The notes beneath the pieces were generated by a model, which saw only the letters and a program-made list of their open reading frames with translations, was not told the DNA's origin and searched no databases. Source: Aggregicoccus sp. 17bor-14 (GTDB lineage: Bacteria; Myxococcota; Myxococcia; Myxococcales; Myxococcaceae). Taken from it: a stretch of DNA of 64,000 nucleotides. Of the stretch, positions 60,560-64,000 are shown piece by piece; the first letter of the stretch is position 1; every line of letters starts with the position of its first letter. The stretch is from NCBI RefSeq assembly GCF_009659535.1, contig NZ_VJZZ01000019.1, positions 1-64,000 on the forward strand. Direction: 5' to 3'. The position numbers and the translations under genes are program-made.

Positions 60560-60837
60560 CGCTCCGGCGCTCGCGCTGCGAGCGGGTGATTCCCGCCCCA
60601 CGCCCTGCGCACCGCGCCGCACGCTGCACGAGCAGCCGCGACGCGCGAACGCAAGCTGTCTTCTCGTCGCAGCGTTTCAACGTCATGCAGCGCGCAACAC
60701 CCGCGCGCGTGGAACGGCACTTCGTCCCGCGCGCAAGGGCTTGCGCAATTTCGCTCCGCGTACCTTCTCTTTCTCGCGCCGAAACGGCATCAGTGCGTTC
60801 CCGCGGGCGCCGCGCCTCGGGTATCTTGAACCTCCCC

Positions 60838-61875
60838 ATGCCGCTGACCCCGCACGAGCGCCAGGACAGGTTCCACGCGGCGTTCCTGGGCCTCGCCATC
60901 GGGGATGCGCTGGGCTTCCCGCTGCGCGGCATCCCGCCGGCGAGCCTCGCGCGGCTGCCGAACCTCGCGGAGGACTTCGCGCCGCGCCCGCGCGGCAAGT
61001 TCGCGAAGGGGCAGTTCTCGGACGACACGCAGCTCCTGCTCGCCGCGGCCGAGAGCGTGATTCGCGAGGGCAAGGTGGACGGGCGCAGCGTCGCGGCGCA
61101 CCTCGCGTGGCTGTGGCAGGAGGGCGTCATCCTGCAGCCGCCGCGCAGCCTCTCGGAGAGCCTCGAGCGGCTCGCGGGCGGCACGCCGTGGATGAGCGCG
61201 GGCGCGCCGGTGGGCGTGAAGTGCCCCTCGGTGCTCAGCCGCGCGCTGGTGGTGGGGCTGCTCGAGAGCGGCGGCCGCGCGCGCCTGCCGCACGACGCGG
61301 GCGTGCTCACCATCGTCACACACAAGGACCCCGCGTGCGCCGCCGCGGCCTCCGCCTTCGCGCAGGCCATTGCGCTGGGCTTCGCCCAGGAGCCGCTCAC
61401 CCCCGCGGACTTCTGCGAGACGCTCGCGCTCGCGGCGAGCGCGCACGACCAGGCGCTGGGCGAGGAGCTGCGCCACCTGCCGCGGCTGCTCACCTGGGAG
61501 CCGGCGCGCGCGCTCGCGGCGCTGCGCAAGGTGGGTGTGCCGGCGAGCCAGCTCAAGGGTGTGGACGGGCTGCCGCAGCACGTGGTGCCCGTGCTGCTCA
61601 CCGCGCTCTACGCCGCGCTGAAGGAGCCGCACGACTTCCGCCGCGCCGTGGCGCTCACCCTGCGCTGTGGCGGTGAGGCGGACGTGGCGGCGGCCCTGTG
61701 CGGCGCGCTGCTCGGCGCGCACCTGGGCAGCGGCGCCCTGCCTGCGCGCCTGCGCAAGCAGGTGCTCTACGCGGACAGCCTCCTGGATACGGCGGAGCGC
61801 CTCTGGCAGGCGCGCCAGGTGCGCGAGACGCTCGCCACCGCGCTCGCCTTTCAGGGCCGCATCGGGCGGCGCTAG
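60838..61875 (+). CDS. ADP-ribosylglycohydrolase-like protein
   Basis: A 345-residue DraG/ARH-type protein that would remove ADP-ribose from arginine or other groups. The N-terminal motif AAFLGLAIGDALGFPLRG and FSDDTQLLLAAAESV (Ser61, Asp62, Asp63, Thr64) supply metal ligands. The C-terminal motif, usually GDTD-x-x-A-x-x-x-G-x-x-x-GA, here reads GGEADVAAALCGALLGAHLG, so one Asp is replaced by Glu. The effect on activity is unclear. No ADP-ribosyltransferase is nearby. Confidence 0.85.
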   Translation: MPLTPHERQDRFHAAFLGLAIGDALGFPLRGIPPASLARLPNLAEDFAPRPRGKFAKGQFSDDTQLLLAAAESVIREGKVDGRSVAAHLAWLWQEGVILQPPRSLSESLERLAGGTPWMSAGAPVGVKCPSVLSRALVVGLLESGGRARLPHDAGVLTIVTHKDPACAAAASAFAQAIALGFAQEPLTPADFCETLALAASAHDQALGEELRHLPRLLTWEPARALAALRKVGVPASQLKGVDGLPQHVVPVLLTALYAALKEPHDFRRAVALTLRCGGEADVAAALCGALLGAHLGSGALPARLRKQVLYADSLLDTAERLWQARQVRETLATALAFQGRIGRR

Positions 61876-62052
61876 CCGCGTTCCCGGCCGGCCCCGCCCG
61901 TCCTCCTGGAGGGCAGCCGGGCGAGCGTGCGCACCCCATGGGACTTTTATCCGGCCTGCGCCGTCCGCACCTTCCCGGGGCAAGGCGGGAGCGCGCATGC
62001 CCCTGACCCTCTCGGGAGGGCGAGCGTGGCCTGCCCATCGGGGAGGCGACCT

Positions 62053-62457
62053 GTGGAACTCGAATCAGAGCGGATGGAGCGAGAGCAGCTGCGGCACTTG
62101 TCCACCGCGGACCTCATCAAACACGCGCTCACGGAGGCGCGCCTGCTGGTCAAGGCGGAGGTCCTCCACGCGAAGAAGGAGCTGAAGGAGGAGGCCAAGG
62201 CGGCGCGCACCAGCGGCATCCTGCTGGGAGCGGCCTTCGTGCTGGTGCTCTGCGCCCTCTCGGCGCTCTTCGTCGCGCTCGGGCTCGCGCTGCCGGTGGG
62301 CCCCGCGCTCGGCGTGCTCATCGTGGGCGTGGCGCTCCTGCTCGTCACCGGGCTGCTCGCCTTCGTCGGCGTGAAGAAGCTGCCGAAGAAGCCGCTGCCC
62401 CACACCCAGGCCCGCCTCCGCACGGACCTCACCCTCACCCGCGAGACCCTGCAATGA
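62053..62457 (+). CDS. phage-holin-family (Hol_X/DUF1469) membrane protein
   Basis: A 134-residue protein: a charged N-terminal helix (TADLIKHALTEARLLVKAEV), two hydrophobic helices (GAAFVLVLCALSALFVALGL and ALGVLIVGVALLLVTGLLAF), then a basic C-terminus. This layout is that of the DUF1469 holin-like proteins of the phage-holin superfamily 3, which are widespread in non-phage contexts. GTG 62053 follows GGGGAGGCGACCT; the ATG at 62074 is a second option. It overlaps the next gene by four bases (ATGA). Confidence 0.78.
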   Translation: MELESERMEREQLRHLSTADLIKHALTEARLLVKAEVLHAKKELKEEAKAARTSGILLGAAFVLVLCALSALFVALGLALPVGPALGVLIVGVALLLVTGLLAFVGVKKLPKKPLPHTQARLRTDLTLTRETLQ

Positions 62458-62921
62458 CCGATCGCGAGCAGACCGAGAAGGCCGCAGACCGCATCCGCGA
62501 GGAGTTCCTGCTCACGCTCCAGGAGCTGGACCGCCGCCGCGACCACGCCTTCGACGTGCGCTACCAGGCCGCGCAGCACAAGGACGCGCTCGTCATCGCC
62601 GGCAGCGCCGTGGCGCTGCTCGCGCTCACCAGCGTGGGCGTGGCCATCTACCGCTCGCGCCACCGCGAGGAGCGGCTCTTCAAGAAGCGCATCGAGGGCG
62701 TGCGCCGCGCCTGGAGCCACCCCGAGCGCCTCGCGACCTCGCGCGAGGAGAAGCCGCTCGCGGTGGAGCTGGGCACCAAGCTGGTGGTCATCTTCGGCAC
62801 CGCCCTGGCCACCGCGCTCGCCAAGCGCTCCGTCAGCTCGCTCGTGCCGCCGCAGGGACAGCGCACCGCCTTCGTGCCGGTGGAGCAGAAGCAGCCGTCC
62901 ACCGCGCCCCACACCCACTAG
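62454..62921 (+). CDS. membrane protein with charged ends, 155 aa
   Basis: A 155-residue protein: an N-terminal charged helix (REQTEKAADRIREEFLLTLQ), one hydrophobic helix at about 45-65 (DALVIAGSAVALLALTSVGVA), a basic segment, and a second amphipathic helix at about 105-125 (LGTKLVVIFGTALATALAKR). It shares the layout of the preceding gene and overlaps it by four bases, so the two probably act as a pair. I do not recognise a named family. Confidence 0.75.
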   Translation: MTDREQTEKAADRIREEFLLTLQELDRRRDHAFDVRYQAAQHKDALVIAGSAVALLALTSVGVAIYRSRHREERLFKKRIEGVRRAWSHPERLATSREEKPLAVELGTKLVVIFGTALATALAKRSVSSLVPPQGQRTAFVPVEQKQPSTAPHTH

Positions 62922-63278
62922 CGCAGGCTCGTCCGTACCGCGGGCGCGCGTGGACCGCTCCCCTCCGGGGGCGGGCCGCCGCGCCCGCGAGCCGTTCGTG
63001 CGGGAGAGCGCCCCCCCCCGTGAGGGCGCCGGGGTCCTGGAAACGCCCCCGAAACCCCCCCCGAAAATCCCCCGGAAAATGCCCCTGTAGGGCGCCGAAA
63101 CACCTTTCCGCAGAGGGGTGCGAAGCTCCTCCGGAAACCCACACATCCCCACGTCTCACATCCCGCAAGCACCCGGAATCACGGCGGCCCACCGCGCCCG
63201 TGAGCCGGGCAGGCAGGGAAGCGCGGCAACGTGCTGGAATATCGATTCTGGCCGCCGCCTTTTTTTGCCCGCTTGCGA
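62922..63278. other. intergenic stretch with G-rich repeats and a run of T
   Basis: Within this 357-base gap the top strand has C-runs repeated at 63046-63085 (G-runs on the bottom strand), listed separately. A second GGCGCC-containing repeat flanks them. A seven-T run lies near 63260, just before the peptidase start. No gene was found. Confidence 0.5.
63046..63085 (-). repeat. possible G-quadruplex made of four G-runs
   Basis: On the minus strand G-runs of 4, 5, 8 and 5 bases lie at 63082-63085, 63069-63073, 63055-63062 and 63046-63050, with spacers of 8, 6 and 4 bases. Each run-plus-spacer is one unit of a degenerate repeat (CCCCC-GAAA on the plus strand). One loop is slightly over the usual seven-base limit. 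Confidence 0.5.
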
Positions 63279-64000
63279 ATGCTCATCCCGATGCTCATGG
63301 TCCTGGGTTCCGCTGCCGCCGCGGCTCCCTCTTCCTCTCCCTCGAGCCCGACCGTTCCGGTGGTCGGCGTCCCCTTCGCCTGTGGCCGCATCTACACGGT
63401 GAGCCAGGGTCACGACACGGGCAGCCACCTCAGCAACGACACCTACGCGTGGGACTTCCGGATGCCGGTGGGCACGCCGGTGGTCGCGGCGCGCGACGGC
63501 GTGGTGCGCATGGCGCGCGGCGACAGCACCCAGGGCGCGTGCGACCCCTCCATGGCGCAGTACGCGAACTACATCATCATCGACCACGGCGACGGGCTGG
63601 AGACGCAGTACCTGCACTTCAGCGCGGTGACGGTGGCGGTGGGCGAGCACGTGAAGCAGGGGCAGCTGATCGGCTTCTCGGGCAACACCGGCTGGAGCTG
63701 CGGCCCGCACCTGCACTTCAAGGTGGCGAAGGCCTCGGGCCCTACCTGGAACAACCCCAGCGTGCCGGCGAGCATCGAGGGCTACGGCGATCCCGTGCGC
63801 GACACGCTCATCGCGGCGCCGCTGTGCAAGGACACGGACCGCGCGATGATGGCGGCGCGCACCGAGACCGCGGACCCCTCGCTCGCGCAGCAGACCTCAC
63901 TGCCCACCGCGGCTGACGGTCAGCAGGCGGCGGGCGGCATCCCGCGCGGGGCGCAGGCCATCGTCGACGGCGTCACCCAGGCGAAGCCCCAGGGCGCCGA
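63279..64000 (+). CDS. M23 (LytM-type) peptidase, 3' end cut by the window
   Basis: A secreted peptidoglycan endopeptidase-like protein, truncated at the right edge: 240 codons are visible without a stop. After a signal peptide (MLIPMLMVLGSAAAAA) comes the LytM core: GSHLSNDTYAWDFRMPVG holds a zinc-ligand His and Asp, NYIIIDHGDGLETQYLHFSA follows, and GNTGWSCGPHLHFKVAK holds the HxH. The start is uncertain: ATG 63279 was used, while a TTG at 63273 would add a charge in front of the signal, and a GTG at 63231 is in frame but lies in AT-rich sequence. Its substrate is the cell-wall peptide. Confidence 0.88.
   Translation, partial: MLIPMLMVLGSAAAAAPSSSPSSPTVPVVGVPFACGRIYTVSQGHDTGSHLSNDTYAWDFRMPVGTPVVAARDGVVRMARGDSTQGACDPSMAQYANYIIIDHGDGLETQYLHFSAVTVAVGEHVKQGQLIGFSGNTGWSCGPHLHFKVAKASGPTWNNPSVPASIEGYGDPVRDTLIAAPLCKDTDRAMMAARTETADPSLAQQTSLPTAADGQQAAGGIPRGAQAIVDGVTQAKPQGA

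Overview
The window is a GC-rich stretch (clearly above 70 percent by eye) of a bacterial chromosome that looks like a myxobacterium (Myxococcota, Cystobacterineae or Myxococcaceae type). The pointers are strong G/C bias at third codon positions, many histidine kinases and single-domain response regulators with no adjacent partner, secreted lipoproteins with Asp-Ala-Gly/Asp-Gly-Gly spacers, an AgmX/PglI-type TonB-like lipoprotein, a TonB-dependent receptor carrying its own TonB-like domain, a CrtI-type carotenoid desaturase, and a decayed ELWxxDGT/HYR-like fragment. I saw no rRNA, tRNA, CRISPR array, transposase or phage gene.

Layout. 1-15 kb holds a response regulator, a large TonB-dependent receptor, two hybrid-free sensor kinases, a SIR2-like gene coupled to an unknown gene, a metallophosphoesterase, a cupin, a Ser/Asp-spacer lipoprotein, a small secreted protein and another response regulator. 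15-21 kb has a polar amino-acid ABC importer (binding protein fused to permease, plus ATPase), crtI, and a RIO-type kinase with a very long disordered tail. 22-26 kb has an ArsR/SdpI/CPBP-protease operon, a pair of PH-domain membrane proteins and a CsbD-like stress protein. 27-33 kb has an ABC exporter, secreted and membrane proteins, a TMEM175-like channel, a complete class D beta-lactamase, a TonB-like fragment and an orphan AbrB/MazE antitoxin with a perfect 18-bp palindrome upstream. 33-44 kb has a receiver-GAF kinase, Tag glycosylase, a Tat-exported FAD oxidase, VOC and SRPBCC proteins, a glucodextranase-C-like secreted protein, an ADOP-type permease, a TRIC-type channel and an M20 amidohydrolase.

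44.4-54.5 kb is the accessory part: decayed gene fragments flank three large proteins that I cannot assign (903, 580 and 420 aa, divergently arranged around a 77-bp promoter gap), followed by a second TonB-dependent receptor and an intergenic stretch with gene remnants and an AT-rich palindrome. This is the best candidate for an undescribed system. 54.5-64 kb returns to core genes: thioredoxin, a SanA/YdcF-like protein, a response regulator, the ATP synthase genes atpG-atpD-(unknown secreted protein)-atpC, a glutaredoxin-like protein, an ADP-ribosylglycohydrolase, two holin-like/membrane proteins, and a 3'-truncated M23 peptidase.

Four partial copies of a short REP-like hairpin repeat are scattered in the window, one of them inside a receptor's coding sequence. 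All family calls come from reading motifs; none was checked against a database.
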